DNA from: Acinetobacter oleivorans DR1
GTDB taxonomy: Bacteria; Pseudomonadota; Gammaproteobacteria; Pseudomonadales; Moraxellaceae
Assembly (NCBI RefSeq): GCF_000196795.1
Contig: NC_014259.1
Span: forward strand, 1,364,001-1,428,000
DNA length: 64,000 nt
Direction: 5' to 3'
This document shows, piece after piece, positions 51,174 to 61,609 of the stretch (its first letter is position 1; each line of letters opens with the position of its first letter). The notes beneath the pieces are model-generated. The model saw only the letters and a list, made by a program, of their open reading frames with translations. It was not told the origin of the DNA and made no database searches. Both the position numbers and the translations under genes were made by a program.

Positions 51174-52496
51174 TTAGTCCTCCAAAGAAAGATGTGCTGT
51201 GGCAAGCATTGGTTTTAGACGGGCTAGAAGCCAAATACTAAAGATTGCACTAAGTACAGCTGTAATAATAAATAGTATTTTAATATCAATTTTTAAAACA
51301 CTTAAGATTAAGATTGAAAAAATTGCAGATGAAACCATAAAAACGGCATTTAAAATATTGTTTGCTGCTACAACACGAGCACGATGTGAACGTGGTGAAT
51401 AAGCCTGCATCATGGCATATAAAGGAACAATATAAAAACCACCGCTAATCCCAAGTAAAGTCACCGCTAACATGACGTGATAGTAAACCCAACCTTGGGT
51501 AAAAATATCTTTTAACGTGAGTAATGCGCCAGTTCTTTCGGGTACAAAAGCTAAACTGGCAGCAAGGTAAAGCGCAAAAAGGGTAAGGCCAATCGCACCA
51601 ATTGGTACCATTTTAATATTAATTTCTGAACCACCAATTTTACGGCAAAGAAGAGACCCGACGCCAATACCGACTGAAAAGAAAGTCAGCAGAAGGCTAA
51701 CGACATTTTCTGATGCATGCAGATTTTGTTGGGTAAGCTGTGGAATTTGCGTTAAATAAGTAGCGCCATAAAACCAATACCATGAGTTACCTAACAAAAT
51801 GGTGAACACTAAAGGTAAGCTTTTAGCATATTTAATCGTTTGAAAACTTGTGCGAAGAAAATTCCAATCAATCTTTAAATCGGGAGCAGCAACTTTCTGT
51901 GGCAAGATGAAGCGACTACATAAATAGCCAATACAAGCAATAATTACAACAGTAAGACTAATCCACAATAAGTTCCCATGCGATGATGCAATTACAGCAC
52001 CACCTAAAATCATCCCGAATAAAATTGCCATTGAAGTGCCTGACTGAAACAGAGCATTACCAGACATTAATTCTTGCGGTTTTAAAATTTCAGGCAAAAT
52101 TGCGTACTTGATAGGACCAAAGAATGTTGAATGTGTCCCCATCAAAAATAAGGCAAAAAGAAGCAACCATAAGTGTCCCAACAGGAAACCAGCAGTACCA
52201 ATGAGCATAATAATAATTTCTAAAACTTTTATGCCACGGACGAGCTGTGAGCGCTCATATTTATCTGCAATTTGTCCAGCAGTTGCCGAAAAAAAGAAAT
52301 AGGGCAAAATAAACAAGAGAGCTGCTAAATTATTGAGAGTACTTACAGGGGCAGATTGCTGCTGAATCAAGCCATAAGTAATCACTAATAATAAAGCCTG
52401 CTTAAAAACGTTATCATTTAATGCGCCAAAAAACTGGGTAAAAAACATCGGTACGAACCGACGTGATGTCATCAGGTGCTCATCTTGTTTCATCAT
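51174..52496 (-). CDS. lplT: Lysophospholipid transporter LplT-like MFS protein
   Basis: The protein has 440 residues from the ATG at 52496 (GAAG upstream; a TTG two codons earlier is less likely). It has about eleven to twelve membrane helices. The N-terminal FVPMFFTQFFGALNDNVFKQALLLVITY and FGPIKYAILPEILKPQELMSGNALFQSGTS are LplT hallmarks. It flips lysophosphatidylethanolamine into the cytoplasm for re-acylation. In many bacteria it is fused to or next to an acyltransferase; here no acyltransferase domain is present. Confidence 0.88.
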   Translation of the reverse strand: MMKQDEHLMTSRRFVPMFFTQFFGALNDNVFKQALLLVITYGLIQQQSAPVSTLNNLAALLFILPYFFFSATAGQIADKYERSQLVRGIKVLEIIIMLIGTAGFLLGHLWLLLFALFLMGTHSTFFGPIKYAILPEILKPQELMSGNALFQSGTSMAILFGMILGGAVIASSHGNLLWISLTVVIIACIGYLCSRFILPQKVAAPDLKIDWNFLRTSFQTIKYAKSLPLVFTILLGNSWYWFYGATYLTQIPQLTQQNLHASENVVSLLLTFFSVGIGVGSLLCRKIGGSEINIKMVPIGAIGLTLFALYLAASLAFVPERTGALLTLKDIFTQGWVYYHVMLAVTLLGISGGFYIVPLYAMMQAYSPRSHRARVVAANNILNAVFMVSSAIFSILILSVLKIDIKILFIITAVLSAIFSIWLLARLKPMLATAHLSLED

Positions 52497-52662
52497 GTGC
52501 AAACTTCATTGTGTTTTATAAAAAAATGTGACCGATTGTTAATTTGCATCGAAAACCATGTATGATATTTTTAACGCTTGATTAAATGAAAAATCAATGG
52601 TTTTGAGTGAGTTTTACACTTACCTTGGTGCGTTTTATTAAAAAATAAGTCTAGAGTTTTCT

Positions 52663-55395
52663 ATGCCTTCTAAAATTAAGTTTAAACAGTCAACTCTCTC
52701 TCATTCTATGCATTTAATTTTAAAAATGCAGGGGATTCCTAAACTTATTTGTAGCAGCTTGTTGTTCACAGTTTGTGTAACACAAAGTTTTGCTCAAACT
52801 TCAGTTGATAGTGACACTTCAACTTTAAATCAAACGGTGTCTGATGCGTCAACTGAACAATCAGTTCCAGTGAGTCAGCAAACAACTGCTCCAATAACAG
52901 ACATTGCTACACTTGTGACTCAAGCGCAGCAACAACAAGATAGCTTGGCTATATTGCAACAACAAGAACAATTTCCAAATCAAATTGACGAATTTAAGCC
53001 AATTACGCTTGATAATCTTGATGATTTACCGGACATGCCTGTTGATCAAAACATGGCAAACGAGATTTATAAAGTCGCTGAAGAAGCTAAAAGTGAGGCG
53101 CAAAACTTCCAAAATGGTACTCAGAAGCTACCCGAAGTTACAGTCAGTGATGCAACTCAATCTGAATTAAATGAGATTAATCAAGCGCCTGTAAATATTG
53201 ATCAGCTTATGCAAGAGATTAAATCTGATAGTCAGATTGTAGTCGAAGCCAATGAAACTGGAAAAACTTTACCTGAGTTAACTCCGGAGGCTGAGCAGCC
53301 ACCTGAGCAAGCTGGTTTCTTTAAACGTATTTTAAATAAAGTGCGCCCACCACGTGCAATTCCGATGGAGCAAGTGCCGCGTATTAGTGCAGATGTGGAG
53401 GGTGCTTCAGATGCACTGGCTAAAAATATTAAAGGGAAATTATCAACCTTCACCCAAGAATCATTCGAAGATTTTAATGCGGCTTTACCTCAGCTCAGAA
53501 CATTAAGTAATCAGGCAGCTCAAGCGGTTGGTTATTATAATGCTGAGTTTAAATTTGAAAAATTAAGTCCGAGCCGAGTTCGCGTTAAGGTTACCCCAAA
53601 TGAACCAGTGCGAATTAATGAGCAAAATATCGAATTTACTGGTGCTGGTGAAAAACGCCCCCAGTTTCAGGTTATTCGCTTAATTCCTGATCAGGATGTT
53701 GGGGATATATTTAACCATGGTTTATATGAAACCACGAAAACCAGAATTGTTAACGCAGCCACTGATAACGGTTATTTTGATGCTTATTGGCGGTTGCATG
53801 ATGTGAAAGTGAGTCAGCCCGAAAACAAGGCTGATATCAATTTGCGCTACGAAACAGGTGAGCGCTATAAATTAGATAAGGTTGAGTTTCGCATGAGCGA
53901 TCCATCGAAACCGTTGCCTTTGAATCAAAATATTTTAGAAAGTATGGCCCCTTGGAAAGAGGGTGATGACTATGCATTTTGGCGTGTAAATACTTTAGCA
54001 AATAACCTAACTAACTCTCGTTATTTTAACTACACCTTAGTTGATAGCATCAAGCCCGATCCAATTGAAAAACCACTTGAACTACCACCAGATTTGCAAG
54101 CTTTAGTCGATGAGCAAAATATCGATGTTGATGAATCTAATTTACTTTCACCTGAAGAAAGGCAACTTGCTAAAGCACGTCAATTAGCCACATCTAATAA
54201 AGAAGTTACACAAAACGTAGTAGATGAAAAACAGTTTGCTGGAACACAAAAAGTAAAAGAGGGAGAACCTCAAACAGCAATGTTGCAAAGTGCTCCAAGT
54301 CAGCAAGATGATAAAGAAACTGAACAAGATCGTTTACAAGCTCAAGCACGTGAAACGAAAAGAATTCCAGTTATTGTGACTTTAAATGCAGATAAGCTAA
54401 ATAGTTTAGAAACGGGTATTGGTTATGGGACCGATACAGGTGCACGTTTACGTAGTCAGTATCGCCGCTCTATTGTGAACAAATATGGTCATTCTTTTGA
54501 TGCCAACTTAGAAGTCTCACAAATTCGTCAATCTATTGATGGCCGATATAGTATTCCCTATAAGCATCCGTTAAATGACTATTTTAACATCGTGGGCGGT
54601 TATGAGCGTGAAACTCGTGATGACATTGGTCCAGATGTAAGTTTGCTTACTGAATCCGCTGTTGTTGGTGGCGAGCGAATAATTAAGCGTCCACTAGGGA
54701 ACTGGCAACATACTTTTGGTGTCCGCTACCGTTTAGACCGTTTAACCCAACAGGGTAATGTTGATATTTCTGAGCTACCAGACGCATTTAAAACTGCGGC
54801 ATCAGAGCAAGAAGCGTTATTATTTAGTTATGAAACCTCTAAAACTTCAAGTAATACAAGGTTAAACCCAACGAAAGCTTTTAAACAAACTTATAAATTA
54901 GAATTAGGTAGTGAGAGTTTACTGTCCGATGCCAATATGGCTATTGCAAGTGCAGGTTGGAGGTTTATTTATTCTCTTGGTGAAAATGATGATCATCAAT
55001 TCGTTGGAAGATCTGACCTTAGCTACATTTTTACCGACGATTTTGACAAAGTTCCGTACAATCTTCGATTCTTTACTGGTGGTGACCAGACAATTCGTGG
55101 TTTTGACTATAAGAGTCTTTCTCCAGAAGTAGATGGATATAAAATTGGGGGGCAAGCTTTGGCTGTAGGTTCTTTAGAATATAACTATCAGTTTAAAGAC
55201 GGTTGGCGAGCCGCTGTTTTCTCAGACTTTGGTAATGCCTATGATAAAGACTTTAATAATCCAGCAGCTTATAGCGTTGGGGTTGGAATTCGCTGGAAGT
55301 CTCCAATCGGACCAATCCGTTTAGATGTCGCATCGGGTATTTCAGATGAAAACCATCCGATTCGTTTACATTTCTTTATAGGCCCACAACTTTAA
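52663..55395 (+). CDS. tamA: TamA, outer-membrane translocation and assembly protein (long form)
   Basis: The protein has 910 residues with a signal peptide ending about residue 45 (TQSFAQ). A Gln/Thr/Asp-rich region of about 170 residues precedes three POTRA-like domains (about 235-465). A second charged low-complexity stretch (about 470-565) lies before the 16-strand Omp85 barrel. The barrel has the lock motif RGFDYKSLSP, the internal GSLEYNYQF and ends HFFIGPQL. E. coli TamA is about 577 residues, so both inserts are extra. TamB follows after 26 bases. Together they form the complex that moves proteins or lipids to the outer membrane. Confidence 0.92.
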   Translation: MPSKIKFKQSTLSHSMHLILKMQGIPKLICSSLLFTVCVTQSFAQTSVDSDTSTLNQTVSDASTEQSVPVSQQTTAPITDIATLVTQAQQQQDSLAILQQQEQFPNQIDEFKPITLDNLDDLPDMPVDQNMANEIYKVAEEAKSEAQNFQNGTQKLPEVTVSDATQSELNEINQAPVNIDQLMQEIKSDSQIVVEANETGKTLPELTPEAEQPPEQAGFFKRILNKVRPPRAIPMEQVPRISADVEGASDALAKNIKGKLSTFTQESFEDFNAALPQLRTLSNQAAQAVGYYNAEFKFEKLSPSRVRVKVTPNEPVRINEQNIEFTGAGEKRPQFQVIRLIPDQDVGDIFNHGLYETTKTRIVNAATDNGYFDAYWRLHDVKVSQPENKADINLRYETGERYKLDKVEFRMSDPSKPLPLNQNILESMAPWKEGDDYAFWRVNTLANNLTNSRYFNYTLVDSIKPDPIEKPLELPPDLQALVDEQNIDVDESNLLSPEERQLAKARQLATSNKEVTQNVVDEKQFAGTQKVKEGEPQTAMLQSAPSQQDDKETEQDRLQAQARETKRIPVIVTLNADKLNSLETGIGYGTDTGARLRSQYRRSIVNKYGHSFDANLEVSQIRQSIDGRYSIPYKHPLNDYFNIVGGYERETRDDIGPDVSLLTESAVVGGERIIKRPLGNWQHTFGVRYRLDRLTQQGNVDISELPDAFKTAASEQEALLFSYETSKTSSNTRLNPTKAFKQTYKLELGSESLLSDANMAIASAGWRFIYSLGENDDHQFVGRSDLSYIFTDDFDKVPYNLRFFTGGDQTIRGFDYKSLSPEVDGYKIGGQALAVGSLEYNYQFKDGWRAAVFSDFGNAYDKDFNNPAAYSVGVGIRWKSPIGPIRLDVASGISDENHPIRLHFFIGPQL

Positions 55396-55421
55396 AAATA
55401 AAATTTTATTAGGTTTATTTT

Positions 55422-58400
55422 ATGGCGGATGTAGAACAGCAGCCAACTTCGGCACCTCGCTCACCTAAGAAGCGGCGCATTTTGCGTAGTTTCCTGCTGA
55501 CGATATTGATCATATTTTTATTATTAGCGTCTTCGTTAGTCATCATGATGTCAACAGATCGTGGAAGTCGTTTTTTATTAGATCGGGTTTTAGAAGCTCA
55601 GAAAATAATTAAATATGAATACGAAGGCGGAAACTTACTGCGCGGAATTATTCTTAAGAATGTTTTGGTGCAATTAACGGAAGTTGATGTTTCATTAGAC
55701 AGAGCTGACGTAGGCTTAGGTTGGCGCTCTTTATTATTAGAAAAAGAAGTACATTTAAGCCATGCAGATGTGCGTAATTTACGTATTATTAATAAAACAC
55801 CGCCGTCTGGTAAGGCATTCGAATTTAAGCCAATTAAATTACCATTTGTTCTACGCGTCGATGAAGCTGATGTTGATCATTTAGAAATTAAGCTAGCAAC
55901 CTCAGATGTAAATTTCCATGATGTTCACTTGCAAGATGCACTTTGGTCAGAGACTAAACTGGAATTTGAAAAATCCAGTATGGATATGGGGTATCTTTCA
56001 GTCCACAATGCCACAGGAAAAATGGATTTCAGTGGTAAATATCCATTAGATGCTACAGCAGATTTAAGAATCCCATCTTTAAAAAGTTTAAATATTCAAA
56101 ATATTAAAGTCGTAGCACGTGGAAGTTTAGATACTTTAAAAGCTGGGGTTGCAACAACAACTCCCGATTTATTAACGGGTTGGGTGGTATTGCATCCTGT
56201 TCGTGATGAAGTTCCAATGCAAGGTGAGTTACTACTAAAAAATTATCACTTACCTTTATTGGTTGAACAAAAATTATTTGCCAAAAATGGTGTGATCAAG
56301 TTTCAAGGTGATATTAAACAACTTAATTTGGCTGTTGATACAGATTTAAAAGGTGAGAATTTACCTGAAGGCCAATATAACGCTTTAATGAATACTGATT
56401 TGGTTCATCAGTTGAATATCACTGATTTTAATGGCCAAGTCATGAAAGGCGCTGTTAACCTGAAAGGTTTAGTCAGCTGGAAAGATCATGTTACTTGGGA
56501 TATCAAAGGCCGTTTAGACCATATTAATCCGAAGGACAAAGCCATTCCTCAGGTTGTACAAGACTTTTTACCGCCAAGTTTAGACGCAGCTGTTGCTTCA
56601 ACTGGTTCCTTGGAAAAAGGTACTGAAGTATTTGCTAACGTTGACTTTGACCGTTATGAGTCTTGGAAGCTTAAGTTTAATCAGGCTCCTGAAAAAAATA
56701 ATAAACCTCAACCAATGCTCATGAATGTAGCTTGGACGAAAATAGATCGTGCAATGCCTTATATTGGGTGGTTAAGTAGTGACAGTGGTCAGGTCGATTT
56801 AATGTTACGTGATGGCCAGCAAGATATTAAAGTTGCGACAAAAGTATATCAGCATGAAAAAACTTTATTGCCAGCAGGACAATATCTAGCCAATCTGAAT
56901 GTTAAAGATAATATTTTAAATGTTCCTAATTTTAGTTTTGCTGCTGAAAAAGGTAGCTTAACTGGTCAGGCTAAAGTGTTTCTTCCGACTGAAAAACGTC
57001 AATTGGTTTGGAATGCATTATTAAATGCAAAAGATTTTAATCCACAAAGTATTCATGCGGCAGCACCTGTTAATCTTTTAAATGGTTCGATTAAAGCAAA
57101 TGGTTTTGCTAAACCAAATCAGCAAATCATTCAATTTGAGAAAATTGATTTAACTGGTCGACTGGCTCAAGCAGGTCAAGAGACTGTTAGTTTGGGTGGG
57201 AAAAGTACCGCAGCATTATTATTCCATGATGTAAAAGCTGGTGGTGGCTTTAAAGGTTTTGCGGTTAATTATGATGGATCTTTAAAAGCCCTAAAACAGG
57301 CAAATGGTTTATTGAAGTTTTCTATAGCGGGCACACCAGATTTTATTCGAATTAACCAGCTACAGCATGATGGTGTCGCTGGGAAAATCTATGCAACAGG
57401 TTCTGTAAATTTGAAAGATCGCATTGCATGGGATATTAATAGTTCATTGGTGCGCTTTAAACCTCAATATTTTACCTCAGCTGTAAAAGGTGAAATTTCA
57501 GGTAATCTGAAAACTCAAGGGGTGTGGGCAGATCATTTAAAACGAATTAATATTCAACAACTGAATCTTGCTGGCTTTATAAATAATAAGCCTGTTAGAG
57601 GTAAGGGTAATCTATCTTTATTGATGGACTCTAACCAAAACGGCTTTTTACCTCAGCAATTTGAAGCAAATAATTTATTTTTAGTCTATGGGCAGAATCA
57701 GCTACAAGCGACAGGTAATGCTCAAAATCTAAAAATCAAGCTCAATGCACCAGCACTTTACGAGTTATACCCAGGATTACGCGGTCGAGCTTATGGTGAT
57801 CTGAATGTACAATCACAGCCACGTTTAAAAGCAACAGCAAATATTGCCGTAGATGATTTTGCTTTTAATACTTTAGTGAGCGTGAAGAGATTGAGTATTC
57901 AGGGTGAACTTCCAACATCGGAAACAACGCCAACTCAATTAACCGCAAAATTAGATAATTTACGTAGTGGAAATAGACAAATTCAGTCCGCTGAAGTGAA
58001 TCTGACAGGAACAAGAAAAGCGCATTTATTGAAAGTACTTGGCAATAATAGTATTTCTAAGTTCTATGTTCAGTTAGCAGGTGGGTTTAACCAGAACAAT
58101 GATTGGTTAGGTCAAATCCAAAAAGGTAGTTTTGATTCAAGACGTATTCGTCTTGCACAAAATCAAAATGCTCCGGTGATTTATTCTTCTGCAAGATCTG
58201 AGCTATATGTAGGTCAACATTGTTGGCAAAGTGCGAATAGCCAGCTCTGCTTTGATCAGCCAGTACGAGTAAGTAAGGCTCGCGGTAATATTTCGTTTGT
58301 AACCCAAAACATGGATTTAAGTGACTTCGCGGCATTTATGCCAGAAGGCTTGGCGATGACTGGGCAATTAAATGGTTATGCTAAGGCTGCGTGGGTAAAT

Positions 58401-59927
58401 GGTGGACATCCAAAACTTGATGCACGTTTAATTACGCGTAAAGGTGAAATTGGTTTGGCTGCTGAAGATCCACAAGATCCTGCAACCACGCTGGCTTATG
58501 ATGAGCTGGGTGTTATTGCAAAAAGTGTATCTGAAGGACTGTTATTCCGTGTTGATGTGAAAACACCTGATATTGGTACGGGTTATGCGAACGTCATTAT
58601 CAATCCATTCCAGCCATCAATGCCAATGCATGGTGAAGTCGCATTTAATGATGTTCAATTAAAAGTCTTAAAACCATTTATTCAAGATGTCCGAAAGCTG
58701 AGTGGTACCTTAGCTTTAGCAGGTAAAGTCAACGGTACATTAACTCAGCCACAATTTACTGGTGAAATGCGTTTGAAAAATGGCGCAATCAGTATGATTT
58801 CGCTTCCAGTTAATTTAACGAATGTTCAGGTTTACTCATCAATTCGTCAGGACATGGCAACAATTGATGGTGCGTTTAACAGCGGTCAAGGTGTAGGGCT
58901 TTTAAAAGGTAGTTTTGAATGGAAAGATTCGCCACGTCTTCAATTAAACCTCAAAGGTGATAATTTACTTGTACGTCAGGCTCCGTTAATTACTGCAATT
59001 GCTAATCCAAACCTTACACTTGATATGTATCCTTTCGATAAGCGTTTAAGCTTAAAAGGATCGGTAGATGTTCCTCGTGCACGTATTTCAATGCCAGAAA
59101 CAACTGCTCCAGTCATTAACACCTCATCAGATGTTCGCATAGTTCGACAAGGCCAAGATCCGCTTGCAATTTTACGAGCTGCTAAACCTTGGGATATTCG
59201 AGCTGATATTGCTGTTAATATTGGAAACCAAGTGATATTCCAAGGCTTCAATAGTAATATTCCATTAGTTGGTCGTTTAAATTTAAGCCAACGTGGCTAC
59301 GAGACTGCAATGCGAGCGAATGGAGCAATTGGTGTCAGCCAAAAAGTGAAAATCGAAGCCTATGGACAAAGTCTAGATTTGAATCGAGCAATTGCGCGTT
59401 TTAATGGTCCATTGGCAAATCCGACTTTAGATATCGATGCAAACAAAAATGTTCAGGGTAGTATGGTTGGGGTACGTGTTACAGGTACTGCAACATCGCC
59501 GAACATTCAGGTTTACAATGATGCCGGACTATCTGAGCAAGAAGCATTGAATGCACTCGTTACGGGACGTATTAATGAAGGTTCAAGTGGTTTAAGTAAT
59601 GCAGAAGGATTTAAGTCCGATGTAAATAACACCATTGCTGCCGCAGGGATTAGTATGGGCTTGGGTGGTACACGTGCTTTAACGAATCAGATTGGACGTA
59701 CTTTCGGTTTGAGTGGCTTAGCTCTAGATGCACAAGGTACGGGTGAAGATACGCAGGTGAGCTTAACGGGTTATATCACACCTGATCTATTTATTCGTTA
59801 TGGTGTTGGCGTATTCACTCCAGTGAACAAACTGACTTTACGTTATCAAATGAATCGACGTTTATACTTAGAAGCAAGTCAGTCTTTAGAAAGAGCGATC
59901 GATCTTTTCTATAACTGGCGTTTCTAG
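55422..59927 (+). CDS. tamB: TamB, inner-membrane component of the translocation and assembly module
   Basis: This 1501-residue AsmA-like protein has one N-terminal membrane helix (about 19-42), a very long beta-taco/beta-helix repeat body, and the conserved DUF490 C-terminus (about 1200-1501, with GVRVTGTATSPNIQVYNDAGLSEQEALNALVTGR). It spans the periplasm, feeding substrates to TamA and possibly moving phospholipids. It ends in a Phe-terminated YNWRF segment. Confidence 0.95.
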   Translation: MADVEQQPTSAPRSPKKRRILRSFLLTILIIFLLLASSLVIMMSTDRGSRFLLDRVLEAQKIIKYEYEGGNLLRGIILKNVLVQLTEVDVSLDRADVGLGWRSLLLEKEVHLSHADVRNLRIINKTPPSGKAFEFKPIKLPFVLRVDEADVDHLEIKLATSDVNFHDVHLQDALWSETKLEFEKSSMDMGYLSVHNATGKMDFSGKYPLDATADLRIPSLKSLNIQNIKVVARGSLDTLKAGVATTTPDLLTGWVVLHPVRDEVPMQGELLLKNYHLPLLVEQKLFAKNGVIKFQGDIKQLNLAVDTDLKGENLPEGQYNALMNTDLVHQLNITDFNGQVMKGAVNLKGLVSWKDHVTWDIKGRLDHINPKDKAIPQVVQDFLPPSLDAAVASTGSLEKGTEVFANVDFDRYESWKLKFNQAPEKNNKPQPMLMNVAWTKIDRAMPYIGWLSSDSGQVDLMLRDGQQDIKVATKVYQHEKTLLPAGQYLANLNVKDNILNVPNFSFAAEKGSLTGQAKVFLPTEKRQLVWNALLNAKDFNPQSIHAAAPVNLLNGSIKANGFAKPNQQIIQFEKIDLTGRLAQAGQETVSLGGKSTAALLFHDVKAGGGFKGFAVNYDGSLKALKQANGLLKFSIAGTPDFIRINQLQHDGVAGKIYATGSVNLKDRIAWDINSSLVRFKPQYFTSAVKGEISGNLKTQGVWADHLKRINIQQLNLAGFINNKPVRGKGNLSLLMDSNQNGFLPQQFEANNLFLVYGQNQLQATGNAQNLKIKLNAPALYELYPGLRGRAYGDLNVQSQPRLKATANIAVDDFAFNTLVSVKRLSIQGELPTSETTPTQLTAKLDNLRSGNRQIQSAEVNLTGTRKAHLLKVLGNNSISKFYVQLAGGFNQNNDWLGQIQKGSFDSRRIRLAQNQNAPVIYSSARSELYVGQHCWQSANSQLCFDQPVRVSKARGNISFVTQNMDLSDFAAFMPEGLAMTGQLNGYAKAAWVNGGHPKLDARLITRKGEIGLAAEDPQDPATTLAYDELGVIAKSVSEGLLFRVDVKTPDIGTGYANVIINPFQPSMPMHGEVAFNDVQLKVLKPFIQDVRKLSGTLALAGKVNGTLTQPQFTGEMRLKNGAISMISLPVNLTNVQVYSSIRQDMATIDGAFNSGQGVGLLKGSFEWKDSPRLQLNLKGDNLLVRQAPLITAIANPNLTLDMYPFDKRLSLKGSVDVPRARISMPETTAPVINTSSDVRIVRQGQDPLAILRAAKPWDIRADIAVNIGNQVIFQGFNSNIPLVGRLNLSQRGYETAMRANGAIGVSQKVKIEAYGQSLDLNRAIARFNGPLANPTLDIDANKNVQGSMVGVRVTGTATSPNIQVYNDAGLSEQEALNALVTGRINEGSSGLSNAEGFKSDVNNTIAAAGISMGLGGTRALTNQIGRTFGLSGLALDAQGTGEDTQVSLTGYITPDLFIRYGVGVFTPVNKLTLRYQMNRRLYLEASQSLERAIDLFYNWRF

Positions 59928-59999
59928 TAGATGGAAATTAAACATTAGAAAGTACCTTTGTACCTATAATGATTTGATTAGTCTCAAGTAATAACGAAA

Positions 60000-60031
60000 T
60001 AAAAGCTCACTTCTTAGTGGGCTTTTATTTT
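60000..60031 (+). terminator. Terminator of tamAB
   Basis: AAAAGCTCACT and AGTGGGCTTTT pair (one T-G pair) around TCTT, followed by ATTTTA. Confidence 0.8.
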
Positions 60032-60066
60032 AAGCGCTTCTATAGAATTTAAAAAATTGAATATTT

Positions 60067-60085
60067 ATCGATATAGAGTATCGAT
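60067..60085. repeat. Perfect dyad upstream of the lactonase-like gene
   Basis: ATCGATA-TAGAG-TATCGAT, within the 319-base gap 59928-60246 that otherwise contains only the tamAB terminator. A possible operator. Confidence 0.4.
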
Positions 60086-60246
60086 TCTCTTAAAAAGAAC
60101 TAAAGCTTGCAGGGGCTTTTAATTAAAGAAAACTCACTTGAAAATTACTATTTTATAAATTAGTTTTCAGAATCATTAAATGAAACTAAATTGATAATAC
60201 CTTGTTGATAAGTGCAAATAAGGTGGTTTTTTCCAAGGATATAGCA

Positions 60247-61482
60247 GTGAAAATAGATACTTCTGTTGAAATTAAATATGACAAGGAAAACGATACAAAT
60301 ACTAAATATCGTGGGCTAATTCAAAAACTAACAGCAACATTGTCGATGACACTTTTGTCATTTGGATGGGGTTCTAGCGTAAATGCTGCACAACAACAAA
60401 TTGCTTTAGTAGGGACATGGACATCGATCCCTAATGCACCACTTGCGCAAAAACCAAAACAAGCCAGTGAAGGTTTGTACCAGTTTAAAGTGAACAGCGA
60501 TGGCACATTAACTCATGTTAATGTCTTGAAAATGAAAAGCCCTTCTTGGATTGTGAAATCGAAAGATAGCCGCTTTGCCTATACCACTAATGAAGAAAAT
60601 GAAGGAGCGGTGACTGCATTATCAATTCAAAATGGAAAGGTGAATGTGTTGAACACAGTGGATAGCCATGGTGGACATCCAACACACGCATCAATTAGTT
60701 TAGATGGCAAATTCCTATTTGTGTCGAACTATTCCGCATTTGATAAAGGTCGTGGTGGGGTAGCTGTTTTTCCAATTTTGCCAAACGGTCATTTAGGTGA
60801 AAAAGTACAAAATATTGTTTTTAGCGAAGGTTCTGGTCACGTCAAAGGTCGTCAGGACAGTGGTCATGCGCATTCGACCACATTTAGTCCAGATGGTAAG
60901 TATCTATATGCAAGCGATCTTGGAAATGACAAAGTCTATACTTTTCACTATAACCCAAATAAATCTCAACCACTCCAAGCAGACAATAGCCGAGATGTGA
61001 CTTTTAGGCATGGTTCTGGCCCACGTCATATGGTCTTTTCACCAAATGGCAAACATGCATACGTTACCGCAGAAATGCGAAGCGAAATTGTGACATTTAA
61101 TGTGCAAGATGGTCATTTGAAAAAAGTGGCTGAGTTAAAACTAATTCATGAAGACAAAACACCTGAATTTAAGAGCGCGAGTGGAATTATTCTTAGTCCA
61201 AATGGCAAATATGTGATTGCTGCTAACCGAGGGGCAGACAACAAACTTTTGGTATTTAAAATTCAGCAGAATGGATTGCTAGCTAAACCAGAAGTTTATA
61301 AAGCTAATGGTATTGAACCACGTGCTTTCTCATTCGATGCATCGGGTAAATATCTATATGTAACCAATGTTTATAGTAATAACATTAGCTTGTTCCGTTT
61401 TGATGCCAACAAAGGCACCTTAAAACCCGTTGGCGATGCAGCAAAAATATCAACACCGACTGATATCAAATTTTTTAATTAA
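60247..61482 (+). CDS. Exported lactonase-family beta-propeller protein (6-phosphogluconolactonase-like fold)
   Basis: The start is taken at GTG 60247, 7 bases after AAGGA; a TTG 15 codons upstream is possible but has no ribosome-binding site. The 411-residue protein has a long N-terminal signal (hydrophobic about 27-42, ending VNAA). It then shows seven-bladed propeller repeats such as ISLDGKFLFVSNY, FSPDGKYLYASDLGNDKVY, FSPNGKHAYVTAE, LSPNGKYVIAANRGADN and DASGKYLYVTNVYSNNISLF. The fold matches the lactonase (YbhE) family, but export to the periplasm makes phosphogluconate the unlikely substrate. Function unknown. Confidence 0.82.
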   Translation: MKIDTSVEIKYDKENDTNTKYRGLIQKLTATLSMTLLSFGWGSSVNAAQQQIALVGTWTSIPNAPLAQKPKQASEGLYQFKVNSDGTLTHVNVLKMKSPSWIVKSKDSRFAYTTNEENEGAVTALSIQNGKVNVLNTVDSHGGHPTHASISLDGKFLFVSNYSAFDKGRGGVAVFPILPNGHLGEKVQNIVFSEGSGHVKGRQDSGHAHSTTFSPDGKYLYASDLGNDKVYTFHYNPNKSQPLQADNSRDVTFRHGSGPRHMVFSPNGKHAYVTAEMRSEIVTFNVQDGHLKKVAELKLIHEDKTPEFKSASGIILSPNGKYVIAANRGADNKLLVFKIQQNGLLAKPEVYKANGIEPRAFSFDASGKYLYVTNVYSNNISLFRFDANKGTLKPVGDAAKISTPTDIKFFN

Positions 61483-61510
61483 CTCAAACTAGCATTTCTA
61501 ATGCTTGATA

Positions 61511-61548
61511 TAAAAAAGGCCGAGGGGAAATCATCTCGGTTTTTTTGA
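61511..61548 (+). terminator. Terminator of the lactonase-like gene
   Basis: GGCCGAG and CTCGGTT pair around GGGAAATCAT, then a T-run. Confidence 0.8.
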
Positions 61549-61609
61549 CTGTTTTTGCAAAAATGATGATTTTCCGTATGATATGGGCAGCAATAATTAG
61601 TGTAGTGAA

